Assembly (NCBI GenBank): GCA_002503595.1
Contig: DASC01000146.1
Coordinates: 1 to 22,274, forward strand
Source: Candidatus Methanogaster sp. UBA203
GTDB lineage: Archaea > Halobacteriota > Methanosarcinia > Methanosarcinales > Methanogasteraceae
Reading direction: 5' to 3'
DNA: 22,274 nucleotides
Part shown: positions 8,643 to 16,670 of the stretch, piece after piece
Position numbering within the stretch: the stretch's first letter is position 1
Layout of the letters: every line of letters starts with the position of its first letter
Translations under genes and position numbers: made by a program
The notes under the pieces: model-generated
The model's input: only the letters and a program-made list of their open reading frames with translations
The model's database searches: none
Told to the model about the DNA's origin: nothing

Positions 8643-10766
8643 ATGAATATCCGAACAAAATTTCTTGCCGTCATGGTTTCGCTTGTTTTGATTACAGGCA
8701 TGGCTGCCATCCTGATTGGCAGAACCGTTTCAACGAGTATCATCGAAGAAAGTGTCAGCAATAATTTAGAGACGACCGCACAATCAAGAGCGAACCATAT
8801 CGGGACGGTTTTGGGTGAGTATGACCAGGAGACTGCGCTGCTGTCAGTAGAGAGTGCTTTCAGGGACGTAGTAGATGAAAACAAAAATCATACCTGGAGT
8901 ATGGAGGCTGCCAACCTGAGAATAAGTAGTGCGATACAAGCGCATGACGCTATTTCAGGGATTGAGGTTATGGATAAAAATGGTACCGTGGTTGTTTCCA
9001 ACCGTATGGACACTGAAAGTGATGAAAATGCGAGTGAACTCTTCCGGGTAGAGAACGGAAAAATTTTCGCTATAAACCCCAGTACCTCGGTATTCACTGG
9101 CGATGACATCATACGTGTAGCAACACCGATCCTGGTGGATGGTGAATTCTCAGGGGTTATCTTTATAGACTTTGACGCAGAAAAAATATTTAGGGTAGCA
9201 ACAGACAGAACAGGTCTGGAAGAGACCGGGGAGATATACATCCTGAACAGGGATGGCTACATGATAACCCCATCGAGATTTATTGATGACACGCCCCCGA
9301 AACAAGATGTTGATCCTGAGCGTTTTGACAGCACATCTGCAGCAGCATTATACACGAATTATCGCGGTGTGAATGTTCTCCGGGCTTACGCACCCATACC
9401 TGCGATGGACTGGTGTTTAGTGGCAGAGATTGATGAAGAGGAGGCGTTCGCATCGGTCGCCAGACTGACTGCTACGATGTTTTCGGTCTTTATAGGTCTT
9501 TTACTCCTGGGCACATTGGTCTGCATCCGGGTATCAAGAACGATAACAGACCCGATTGTGAAATTGCATCGTGGCACTGAAGAGATAATGAAAGGGAACC
9601 TGGATTACAAAGTCGGTACCGGAACAGAGGACGAGGTCGGGGAACTTTCAAGGGCGTTTGATGCGATGACGTCCAACCTGAAAGAATCCGGAAGGGAACT
9701 TGCAGAGTACAGTAAAGGTCTTGAGAAGAAGGTGGAAGAAAGAACTGCGAGACTGGATGAGCTACTTGAGGAACAGAAAGCCCTGCTCTCGACCATTCCG
9801 GCATTCGTCTACTTCAAGGACATGAATGGAAATTATATTGCAGCAAACAAGGCTTTTGCCGATAAGACCGGAACTTCTGTAGGTGAGATAGTAGGTAAAA
9901 CCGATTATGATTTCTTCCCGAAGACGCAGGCGGACGCTCACAGAGCGTATGACCAGGAAGTGATGGAATCCGGCGAACCGAAATACGATATCGAGGAACT
10001 CGTCACCGAAGCAGACGGTGGGTTTGGGTGGACTTCCACAAGCAAAACCCCTTTCTTCGGTTCCGGTGGCAATGTCATCGGCATGGTCGGGATGACGCTT
10101 GACATCACCGAGCGCAAGAAGGCGGAAGACCGGATAAAAGCAGCCTTGAAGGAGAAAGAGGTGATGCTCCGGGAGATACACCACAGGGTAAAGAACAATC
10201 TCCAGGTCGTTTCGAGCTTGCTTAATATGCAGGCGCGGAATGCCACAGATAAAAAGACGATCGGGATACTCTCTGAATCGAGGGACCGGGTAATGACCAT
10301 GTCTCTTATCCATTCCCAATTGTACGAGGACAGTGACCTTGCAGAGATAAATATGAAGGAGTTTGTGGACCGGTTGCTCGGGCAGTTGCTCCAGAGTTAT
10401 CAGGTCGGGAATACGAGAATTACTCGTGTTGTCAGGGTGGATGATTACCCATTCCCGATATCGGCCGCGGTGCCTGTCGGATTGATTATCAATGAACTGC
10501 TCTCAAACGCGCTGAAACATGCTTTCGGTGGGAGGGACGAAGGGAAGATCGAGGTCAGCCTCACCGCATCAGAAGGAGGCAGGGTCAATCTGACGGTGAG
10601 CGATGATGGCGTTGGACTGCCTCGGGGATTCGATATCGATACGTCAAAGACGCTTGGACTCCGTCTCGTAAAGATCCTCACTGAAGACCAGTTGCAAGGA
10701 ACCCTGGAGGTCACGAGCGATGGCGGAGCAACCTTTAAGATGGAGTTTGACATCATTGATGACTGA
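8643..10766 (+). CDS. Sensor kinase, dCache-HAMP-PAS-HisKA_2-HATPase
   Basis: This is a 707-residue transmembrane kinase. TM1 is at residues 7-29, followed by an extracellular region of about 245 residues with the layout of a double Cache domain (GIEVMDKNGTVVVSN, then DIIRVATPI, GVIFIDFD and GEIYILNRDGYMITPS). TM2 is at about 277-299. A HAMP domain (about 296-350, TDPIVKL and DEVGELSRAFD), a coiled coil and a PAS domain (about 378-495, FVYFKDMNGNYIAANKAF) follow. HisKA_2 has H513/H514 in EIHHRVKNNLQ and the HATPase is complete. It should detect a small extracellular molecule and signal across the membrane. Family knowledge suggests amino or organic acids for dCache domains, but nothing here fixes the ligand. 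The start has only a weak ribosome site (GGATGG at 8629-8634). No response regulator is directly attached. Confidence 0.92.
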   Translation: MNIRTKFLAVMVSLVLITGMAAILIGRTVSTSIIEESVSNNLETTAQSRANHIGTVLGEYDQETALLSVESAFRDVVDENKNHTWSMEAANLRISSAIQAHDAISGIEVMDKNGTVVVSNRMDTESDENASELFRVENGKIFAINPSTSVFTGDDIIRVATPILVDGEFSGVIFIDFDAEKIFRVATDRTGLEETGEIYILNRDGYMITPSRFIDDTPPKQDVDPERFDSTSAAALYTNYRGVNVLRAYAPIPAMDWCLVAEIDEEEAFASVARLTATMFSVFIGLLLLGTLVCIRVSRTITDPIVKLHRGTEEIMKGNLDYKVGTGTEDEVGELSRAFDAMTSNLKESGRELAEYSKGLEKKVEERTARLDELLEEQKALLSTIPAFVYFKDMNGNYIAANKAFADKTGTSVGEIVGKTDYDFFPKTQADAHRAYDQEVMESGEPKYDIEELVTEADGGFGWTSTSKTPFFGSGGNVIGMVGMTLDITERKKAEDRIKAALKEKEVMLREIHHRVKNNLQVVSSLLNMQARNATDKKTIGILSESRDRVMTMSLIHSQLYEDSDLAEINMKEFVDRLLGQLLQSYQVGNTRITRVVRVDDYPFPISAAVPVGLIINELLSNALKHAFGGRDEGKIEVSLTASEGGRVNLTVSDDGVGLPRGFDIDTSKTLGLRLVKILTEDQLQGTLEVTSDGGATFKMEFDIIDD

Positions 10767-10771
10767 GGGTT

Positions 10772-10800
10772 TGCTACGAAGAGGCGGGTGAAGAGTAGCA
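10772..10800 (+). terminator. Stem-loop after the dCache kinase
   Basis: TGCTAC at 10772-10777 can pair with GTAGCA at 10795-10800 around a 17-base loop, six bases after the kinase stop. It lies between that stop and the next promoter, so a role in ending or processing the transcript is possible. It lacks a strong T-run, so confidence is low. Confidence 0.25.
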
Positions 10801-10853
10801 TTCTATAATCGACGTAGGTGCGGGTCATTTTGCATCGCCACCCATAGAAAGGG

Positions 10854-10859
10854 TTATAT
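10854..10859 (+). promoter_or_regulatory. TATA box for the PocR kinase unit
   Basis: TTATAT follows a purine-rich AGAAAGGG that resembles a BRE element. Transcription would start near 10880-10885. That lies after the TTG at 10874 and before the AGGAGGT ribosome site at 10891, so this promoter supports ATG 10901 as the true start. Confidence 0.55.
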
Positions 10860-10900
10860 GAAGTTCGTGAAGTTTGTTACAGGAAGATGCAGGAGGTAAG

Positions 10901-12619
10901 ATGGACGAATCCATATCATTACGGGAACTTGTTGACGTTGGTATAGTTCAAGCCATTCAGGATAGCTTTGCAAAGACCGTCGGGGTATCTTCTGTAATTT
11001 TTTTGCCAGATGGTGATGCTTTAACGCGTTTTAGCAATCCAATCAAATTTTGCAGTCTGATCCAATCAACAAAAGAAGGGAGACGGCGTTGTTTTCAATC
11101 ATTCGCAGAGATGAGCAGAAAGGCAGTTGAGTTGAGCGAGCCCGAAATCATGTACTGCTTCGCGTATGCTGCTCATTTCGTCGCGCCGATCATCATCGAT
11201 GGTGAGCGCAAAGCAACCATGTATGCAGGTCAATTCAAACCTGAGAAGTTCTCGCCCGAACAATTAAAAGAACTCGAAGAGATAGCTGTGGAGATCGACC
11301 TGGACCCGGAACTACTCGTCAAAGAGGCGAAGAATATGCATACGGTCGGAGACGAGGTGGCTCTGGATTGTTTACACTCGTTCTTCCGAACAGTGAAGGT
11401 TATTGCAGAACTTGGCGCGCAGGCGCTTGAACTGCGCCAGACGAAGGATGCACTGCAGGAGGCATGCGATGGACTGGAGGTCCGTGTAGAGGAGCGCACC
11501 GCTGAACTCGCGGGAGCTAACGAGGAACTGAGGCAGGAGGTTGTTGAGCGCAAAGCCATGGCGGAAGCGCTTCGCGAGAGCGAGACTAAGTACCGCCTGC
11601 TCACAGAGACATTAAAAGATGCAATTCTATCGTTCGACATGGACGGGCGTATCACATACCTCAACCGAGCTGCGATAGAACTGGGCGGGTATAGTGAGGA
11701 AGAGGCACTACAGATGAACATCACAGATATCCTACCCGAAGACCAGCTCTCCGGATTCTATGAACGTTTTTCTATGCGTGCTGCTGGTGGAGCCAAGATT
11801 TTCCTTTACGAAACGGATTTCATCAACAAGGCAGGAGAGCGGATATCGGTGGAAGTGAACTCCTCGATGATTACAGAGGATGGTGGACCATTCAAAATGC
11901 TTCTTGCCTGCCGCGACATCACAAGGCGCAAAGCCGCGGAAGAGCAGATCAAACGATCCCTGCGAGAGAAGGAGGTGCTTATGCATGAGATACATCACCG
12001 CGTAAAGAACAACCTCCAGGTCGTGTCAAGCTTGATTTCGATGCAAGCACGAACCACCCGGAATAAAGAAGTGATCGATGTGCTCTCCAAATCCCAGAGC
12101 AGAATAAATACTATAGCTCTTATTCACACCCAATTATATGAAAGTGAAGACTTATCAGAACTAAATATGAAGGAGTTTGTAGGCACATTGTCGGAACAGT
12201 TGTTCCGGAGCTATCAGGTCAACGACGCAAAGATTGCCCGGATCGTTCGCGTGGCGGATCTCCGATTTCCGAGCTCTGTTGGGGTGTATGTCGGGCTGAT
12301 CATCAATGAACTGCTCTCAAACGCGCTGAAACATGCTTTTGGTGAGAGGAAGAACGGAAAGATCGAGGTCAGTCTCACTGCATCAGAAGGAGGCAGGGTC
12401 AATCTGAGGGTAAGCGATGATGGCGTTGGACTACCCCCCGGATTCGACATCAATAAAACCGGATCGCTCGGTCTCCATCTGGTAAAGATACTCGTTGAAG
12501 ACCAGTTGCAAGGGACCCTGGAGGTCACGAACGAGGGAGGAGCAACCTTTAATATGAAGTTTGACCTAAAAGACAGTGGGGGTAGTTCGTACGGAGAAGA
12601 TAAGAATACTGATCGTTGA
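10901..12619 (+). CDS. Sensor kinase, PocR-PAS-HisKA_2-HATPase
   Basis: This is a 572-residue soluble kinase. An N-terminal PocR domain (about residues 6-170) starts with SLRELVDVGIVQAIQDSFAK and has C51, C64, C86 and H92 in the usual Cys-bearing positions. A coiled coil (about 175-220, VEERTAELAGANEEL) leads to a PAS domain (about 225-345), HisKA_2 (EIHHRVKNNLQ, H365/H366) and a HATPase (ELLSNALKHAFGERK, VSDDGVGLPPGFDI). PocR domains are known or predicted to bind small organic molecules such as propanediol; the ligand here is unknown. I chose ATG 10901 because AGGAGGT lies just before it and the TATA box places the transcript start after the upstream TTG at 10874, which would otherwise add nine residues. 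The next gene overlaps by 44 bases, so the two are probably made together. Confidence 0.92.
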   Translation: MDESISLRELVDVGIVQAIQDSFAKTVGVSSVIFLPDGDALTRFSNPIKFCSLIQSTKEGRRRCFQSFAEMSRKAVELSEPEIMYCFAYAAHFVAPIIIDGERKATMYAGQFKPEKFSPEQLKELEEIAVEIDLDPELLVKEAKNMHTVGDEVALDCLHSFFRTVKVIAELGAQALELRQTKDALQEACDGLEVRVEERTAELAGANEELRQEVVERKAMAEALRESETKYRLLTETLKDAILSFDMDGRITYLNRAAIELGGYSEEEALQMNITDILPEDQLSGFYERFSMRAAGGAKIFLYETDFINKAGERISVEVNSSMITEDGGPFKMLLACRDITRRKAAEEQIKRSLREKEVLMHEIHHRVKNNLQVVSSLISMQARTTRNKEVIDVLSKSQSRINTIALIHTQLYESEDLSELNMKEFVGTLSEQLFRSYQVNDAKIARIVRVADLRFPSSVGVYVGLIINELLSNALKHAFGERKNGKIEVSLTASEGGRVNLRVSDDGVGLPPGFDINKTGSLGLHLVKILVEDQLQGTLEVTNEGGATFNMKFDLKDSGGSSYGEDKNTDR

Positions 12620-14453
12620 GGACGAGGCCATCGTAGCCGAAGATCTGGAACTGGCAGTTACCAATATCGGCTACGAAGTGGTCGGACGTGCGGTCAGTGC
12701 GGATGCCGCTGTAAATAAGGCGGTCGAACTGAAGCCAGATCTGGTATTGATGGATATCGTCCTTCGAGGGGAGAAAAACGGTATAGATGCTTCTCAGGAG
12801 ATAAAAGAGAAGGTAGATATTCCTGTTATATTCTTAACAGCGTATTCGGATGTCGGGCTGATCGATAGAGCCAAGAGCACAGAGCCGTATGCTTACCTTG
12901 TCAAGCCGTTTCAGGAGCGGCAACTCCTCGCATCCATCGAAACGGCTCTTCACAAGAGCGGGATCGAGAAGCGGTTAGAGGAGAGTGAAGAATGGCTTGC
13001 AACAACCCTTATGAGTATCGGTGATGCTGTGATCGCCACCGACGGAGCGGGCTGTGTGAAGTCCATGAATCCTGTCTCGGAGAGACTGACCGGATGGAAA
13101 CAGGGGGATGCTGCCGGAAAACCCCTGACAGATGTCTTTAAGATTATAAACGGAGAGACCGGCGAAGAGATCGAGAATCCGGTGACAAAGATACTCAGGG
13201 AAGGTGTCGTTGTCGAGCTGGCTGACCAAACGACGTTGATGGCAAAGGACGGAGCGAAAATACCGATCGATGATAGCTTTGCACCGATCAAAAATGATAA
13301 AGGCAGTATCATCGGCACTGTCCTGGCTTTCCGGGACGTAACCGAGCGGAAAGTCGCGGAGGATGCACTGCGTGAGAGCGAAGAGAGATTCAGGATGATG
13401 TTTGAGAGCATGAGTGATGCCGTAGCCGTCTATGAGGTGGTTGATGGAGGAAAGGATTTTATCTTCAAGGATTTTAACAGAGCAGCAGAGAAGGTAGACG
13501 ATATAAAGAGGGAGGACCTGATCGGCAGGAGCGTGCTCGATGTGTTTCCGGCAGTTGTGGATTTCGGACTTTTCGGTGTTTTCCAGAGGGTATGGCAGAC
13601 CGGAAAGCCAGAGCATCACCCGATCTCCTTTTACAAGGATGAGAGGATCGCTGGCTGGAGAGAGAACCATATCTACAAACTGCCATCCGGCGAGATCGTT
13701 ACGATCTATGAAGACGTTACCGAGCGAAAACAGACGCAGGATGAACAGGAGCGCCTCGTAAAAGAACTTGAAGCAAAGAACTCTGAGATGGAGAGATTCA
13801 CTTACACAGTCTCCCACGACTTAAGATCGCCACTCACCACCATCCAGGGCTTCGCAAACGTGCTCCGCATGGACCTGGAGAAGGGCGAGATCGAGAAAGT
13901 AAAAAACAATCTGAAATACATAGAAAATGGGATAATAAAGATGGCGCGGCTCTTGAACGACACACTGGAACTCTCACGCATCGGTCGCGTTGCAAACCCA
14001 TCCGAGGACGTGCCGTTTGGCGAACTCGTGTCAGAAGCACTGGAACAGACATCAGAGCAGATAAAATCAGGCGGGGTCGAAATCTCGGTATCTGAGGACT
14101 TCCCTGTGGTCTATGTGGACCGGATAAAGATCGTTGAGGTGCTGGTAAACTTAATCGAGAACAGCATAAATTACATGGGCGATGAGCCGCATCCGAGGAT
14201 AGATATCGGCTATCGCACCGAGGATGGTGAAACCGTCTTCTTCGTGCGCGATAATGGGATAGGGATCGACCCGGGGTCGCACGAGAAGGTATTTGAGCTA
14301 TTCTGCAAACTGGACAGGAGCACCAGAGGGACCGGTGCCGGTCTTGCCATCGTGAAACGGATAATCGAGGTGCACGAGGGTCGCATCTGGATAGAGTCAG
14401 AGAAGGGGGGCGGCTGCACGGTCTGCGCAACACTGCCCATTGCACCATGTTAG
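12576..14453 (+). CDS. Hybrid sensor kinase, REC-PAS-PAS-HisKA-HATPase
   Basis: This is a 625-residue soluble kinase with an N-terminal receiver (E15, D16, phosphoacceptor D60 in LVLMDIVL, Lys in YLVKPF). Two PAS domains follow (about 134-258 and 268-385, each ending in a D-V-T-E-R-K linker). A classical HisKA has H414 in TVSHDLRSPLTTI, and the HATPase has NLIENSINYMGDE, DNGIGIDPG and GTGAGLAIV. The HisKA differs from the HisKA_2 of the preceding gene, so the pair probably works in series, with the PocR kinase phosphorylating this receiver. GTG 12576 lies inside the upstream gene; no nearer ATG exists before the receiver, so a GTG start with a 44-base overlap is the best choice. The C-terminus ends 15 bases from the converging tRNA gene. 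Confidence 0.9.
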   Translation: MGVVRTEKIRILIVEDEAIVAEDLELAVTNIGYEVVGRAVSADAAVNKAVELKPDLVLMDIVLRGEKNGIDASQEIKEKVDIPVIFLTAYSDVGLIDRAKSTEPYAYLVKPFQERQLLASIETALHKSGIEKRLEESEEWLATTLMSIGDAVIATDGAGCVKSMNPVSERLTGWKQGDAAGKPLTDVFKIINGETGEEIENPVTKILREGVVVELADQTTLMAKDGAKIPIDDSFAPIKNDKGSIIGTVLAFRDVTERKVAEDALRESEERFRMMFESMSDAVAVYEVVDGGKDFIFKDFNRAAEKVDDIKREDLIGRSVLDVFPAVVDFGLFGVFQRVWQTGKPEHHPISFYKDERIAGWRENHIYKLPSGEIVTIYEDVTERKQTQDEQERLVKELEAKNSEMERFTYTVSHDLRSPLTTIQGFANVLRMDLEKGEIEKVKNNLKYIENGIIKMARLLNDTLELSRIGRVANPSEDVPFGELVSEALEQTSEQIKSGGVEISVSEDFPVVYVDRIKIVEVLVNLIENSINYMGDEPHPRIDIGYRTEDGETVFFVRDNGIGIDPGSHEKVFELFCKLDRSTRGTGAGLAIVKRIIEVHEGRIWIESEKGGGCTVCATLPIAPC

Positions 14454-14468
14454 GCGATAAATGTAAAA

Positions 14469-14553
14469 CGCCGAGAGTGAGATTCGAACTCACGCGGTGA
14501 CATGCACCACCGGTTTTCAAGACCGGCGCCGTAGTCCGCTTGGCTATCTCGGC
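14469..14553 (-). tRNA. tRNA-Ser (UGA anticodon)
   Basis: The minus strand folds as a class II tRNA. The acceptor stem is GCCGAGA / TCTCGGC with discriminator G, the anticodon stem is CCGGT / ACCGG with loop CTTGAAA (anticodon TGA), the variable arm is long (GGTG-CATGT-CACC), and the T arm is GTGAG-TTCGAAT-CTCAC. No 3' CCA is encoded and no intron is visible. TTTT follows the 3' end directly and may stop transcription. Confidence 0.97.
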
Positions 14554-14577
14554 AGCACAATGACATCGCCCTGCTGG

Positions 14578-14587
14578 ATTATATCAC
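14578..14587 (-). promoter_or_regulatory. TATA box of tRNA-Ser, overlapping the trkH stop codon
   Basis: On the minus strand the sequence reads GTGATATAAT, centred about 29 bases before the mature 5' end of the tRNA at 14553. This is the normal spacing for an archaeal tRNA promoter. It includes the TGA stop of trkH (14584-14586), so the tRNA promoter is embedded in the end of the coding region. Confidence 0.55.
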
Positions 14588-16008
14588 TTTCTCCAGAAAT
14601 CAGGGATCAGCAGCACAAGCACAGTGAATATCTCGAGTCTGCCGATCCACATGCAGAGAATCAATACCAGTTTTCCGATCGGGTGAACACCACCGAAATG
14701 CGCGGCAGGACCGATGATGTTGAATCCGGGTCCCACGTTTCCGAGCGCAGTTGCAGCAGCACTCGTTGCGCTGACAGTATCCATGCCGAGAATGCTCAAG
14801 ATCAGCGAAGCGACTGCGAATATGAAGATATAGAGGATGAAGAACGATAATATCGCCTCCATCACGCCCTGTGGCACCATCTGCCTTCCGAGCCGGATCG
14901 GCAGGATCGCCTTTGGATGCAGCGATCTGAACAACTCGCGGTACCCGTATTCGATCAGTAGCAGCAGCCGCACAACCTTCATCCCGCCGCCGGTCGATCC
15001 GGCACATCCGCCGATGAACATGAGTAGAAACAGCACCATTCTGGCGGCATCGGGCCATGCATCAAAGTCTGCTGTCGCAAAACCGGTGGTCGTGACGATG
15101 GCTACCACCTGGAACAATCCGAGCCGGATCGAATCAAATCCATGAGTGCCCCACAGCACAAGCACGATCAGCAGCGTGGCGCAGAATACGATGCAGGTAT
15201 ACAGTCTGAACTCCGAATCTCGAAAGAGATGCTCTGCCCCACCGCGCAGCACCCAGTAGTGTAGCGCAAAGTTAGCGCCCGCAACGAACATGAAGAATAT
15301 CACGATGTATTCGATCAGGAAACTGTGGAAGAACGCTATACTCTCGGAATGCGGCGAAAATCCGCCTGTCGACATCGTGCTGAATGTGGTGCAGAGCGCG
15401 TCATAAAACGTCATTCCGCTGAGCCAGAGTACAAACACCTCGACAGCAGAAAACCCGATATAAACAGACCAGAGGATCTTTGCGGTCTGGCTGAGTCTCG
15501 GTCTCAGTTTATCGCCAATGGGATCCGGCACCTCTGCGCGGAACAGATCGCGTCCTGCAACCGCAAGTTTCGGAAGGATCGCAAGAAAGAGCACGATGAT
15601 TCCCATGCCGCCGAGCCACTGGGTGAAACTGCGCCAGAATAGCAGACTCTTCGAGCAATCCTCGATAGCAGGCAGTATCGTCGAACCAGTGGTGGTGAAT
15701 CCTGACATCGACTCAAATAGCGCATCCAGGAGGGGGATCCCGCTGAGTATGTATGGCAGCGATCCGAACATCGCTACTGAGAACCAGCCGATAGCTACGA
15801 TAGCGAAACTCTCTTTTATTGGGAGATCGTCGATTTCATGCGTCTTCAGTCCGGAAACGATTCCAACTACAAATGTTATGACCGCGGAGATCAGGAAAGG
15901 GTTATAATTATCGTTATACCAGAGTGCGACCACAAGCGGAACCAGCATCGTCATCCCAAGAAATCTCAGTACCGCGCCTATAAGATTGGTGATGGTATTA
16001 TAATTCAT
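14584..16008 (-). CDS. trkH: Potassium transporter membrane subunit TrkH/KtrB family
   Basis: This 474-residue polytopic protein forms the K+-conducting subunit of a Trk/Ktr system. All four pore loops with selectivity-filter glycines are visible: SGFTTTGST, TFSTMSTGGFS, AIVTTTGFA and ALGNVGPGF. The signature GGCAGSTGGGMKVVR lies after the third pore, and about eight to ten membrane segments span the length, which is normal for the family. The cytosolic NAD-binding partner TrkA is not in this window. The gene begins 12 bases after the stop of the YjbQ gene, so the two are likely one operon. There is no clear ribosome site before the ATG. The 3' end carries the tRNA-Ser promoter. Confidence 0.95.
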   Translation of the reverse strand: MNYNTITNLIGAVLRFLGMTMLVPLVVALWYNDNYNPFLISAVITFVVGIVSGLKTHEIDDLPIKESFAIVAIGWFSVAMFGSLPYILSGIPLLDALFESMSGFTTTGSTILPAIEDCSKSLLFWRSFTQWLGGMGIIVLFLAILPKLAVAGRDLFRAEVPDPIGDKLRPRLSQTAKILWSVYIGFSAVEVFVLWLSGMTFYDALCTTFSTMSTGGFSPHSESIAFFHSFLIEYIVIFFMFVAGANFALHYWVLRGGAEHLFRDSEFRLYTCIVFCATLLIVLVLWGTHGFDSIRLGLFQVVAIVTTTGFATADFDAWPDAARMVLFLLMFIGGCAGSTGGGMKVVRLLLLIEYGYRELFRSLHPKAILPIRLGRQMVPQGVMEAILSFFILYIFIFAVASLILSILGMDTVSATSAAATALGNVGPGFNIIGPAAHFGGVHPIGKLVLILCMWIGRLEIFTVLVLLIPDFWRK

Positions 16009-16020
16009 GTTCGATCAGTT

Positions 16021-16413
16021 TTACTGCCCCGTACCGACGATCCGCACCGCAAGCTTGCGATTCCTTGGACCATCCAGTTCCACAAAAAAGACGCTCTGCC
16101 ATGTGCCGAGAGCCAGCCCCCCATTCTCGATTGGCATACACACGTTGTTTCCGAGAACGACCGCCTGCAGGTGCGAACGTGCATTATTGTCGATCCGGTC
16201 ATGCGCGTACCTCCCTTGCGGAACTATAAGATTTAGTAATTTTAATATATCTTCTTTGAGCCCAGGCTCGTTCTCATTTATGATGATCGCTGTTGTGGTG
16301 TGCGGGCTGTATGCCATTGCCATGCCAGTCCCGATTCCTGCCTCTGCGATCTCCTTATTTAACGATGCCGTGATATCGATGAGCTGTATACGACTGGTTG
16401 TCTGGATATTCAT
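16021..16413 (-). CDS. yjbQ: YjbQ / UPF0047 family protein
   Basis: This 130-residue protein has the family features: SPHTTTAIIINENEPGL near the N-terminus, NNARSHLQAVVLG in the middle and GTWQSVFFVELDGPRNR near the end. The conserved His and Asn/Glu residues of the family cluster in a trimer pocket. Family members have been linked to weak thiamin phosphate synthase activity, but the true role is unsettled. It is the first gene of a probable operon with trkH. The ATG has no convincing ribosome site and a weak TATA-like TTTACAAT lies about 30 bases upstream (near 16440-16447), which would fit a leaderless or nearly leaderless transcript. Confidence 0.92.
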   Translation of the reverse strand: MNIQTTSRIQLIDITASLNKEIAEAGIGTGMAMAYSPHTTTAIIINENEPGLKEDILKLLNLIVPQGRYAHDRIDNNARSHLQAVVLGNNVCMPIENGGLALGTWQSVFFVELDGPRNRKLAVRIVGTGQ

Positions 16414-16571
16414 CTCTTAATCTGCTTTTGATCGCTGGATTGTAAAGTTTTTGGCGGCAGAGGGTCTCACGGCTTATGGTGTTACCGGATCTCCAGAGAC
16501 TTCCAGGACTTCACGAGCAGGGTAGGGGGAAGTGTAGATGAGATCCGAATGAGATCAGGACATGCGGAAGG

Positions 16572-16580
16572 TTTAAATAT
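16572..16580 (+). promoter_or_regulatory. TATA box upstream of the small membrane protein
   Basis: TTTAAATAT preceded by GGAAGG is a good archaeal TATA/BRE pair. Transcription would begin near 16602-16606, leaving a leader of about 65 bases before ATG 16671. It lies in the 257-base divergent gap 16414-16670, which holds no other gene. Confidence 0.5.
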
Positions 16581-16615
16581 GATCGAGTATTTCGACTGTG
16601 TGACATACTATTATT

Positions 16616-16632
16616 ATGCCATATTATGGCAT
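16616..16632. promoter_or_regulatory. 17-base palindrome, candidate operator
   Basis: ATGCCATA at 16616-16623 and TATGGCAT at 16625-16632 are exact inverted repeats around one central T. They sit just after the expected transcription start of the membrane protein gene, where a bound dimeric regulator would block the polymerase. No regulator gene is nearby, so the factor is unknown. An RNA hairpin is less likely because the centre leaves only a single-base loop. Confidence 0.45.
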
Positions 16633-16670
16633 GAATTGCTGTTGATTATCCGCACAATAACGCCACACTC

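Noticed and set aside
10874..10900. TTG start for the PocR kinase
   Set aside because: The TATA box at 10854-10859 places the transcript start after this codon, and AGGAGGT directly precedes ATG 10901.
13834..14520. Minus-strand open frame of 228 codons across the end of the REC-PAS-PAS kinase
   Set aside because: It is antisense to the HATPase domain, runs into the tRNA-Ser gene, is Arg/Ser/Pro-rich and matches nothing.
14497..16420. Plus-strand open frames of 100-137 codons
   Set aside because: They are antisense to tRNA-Ser, trkH and yjbQ, which are well supported on the minus strand.
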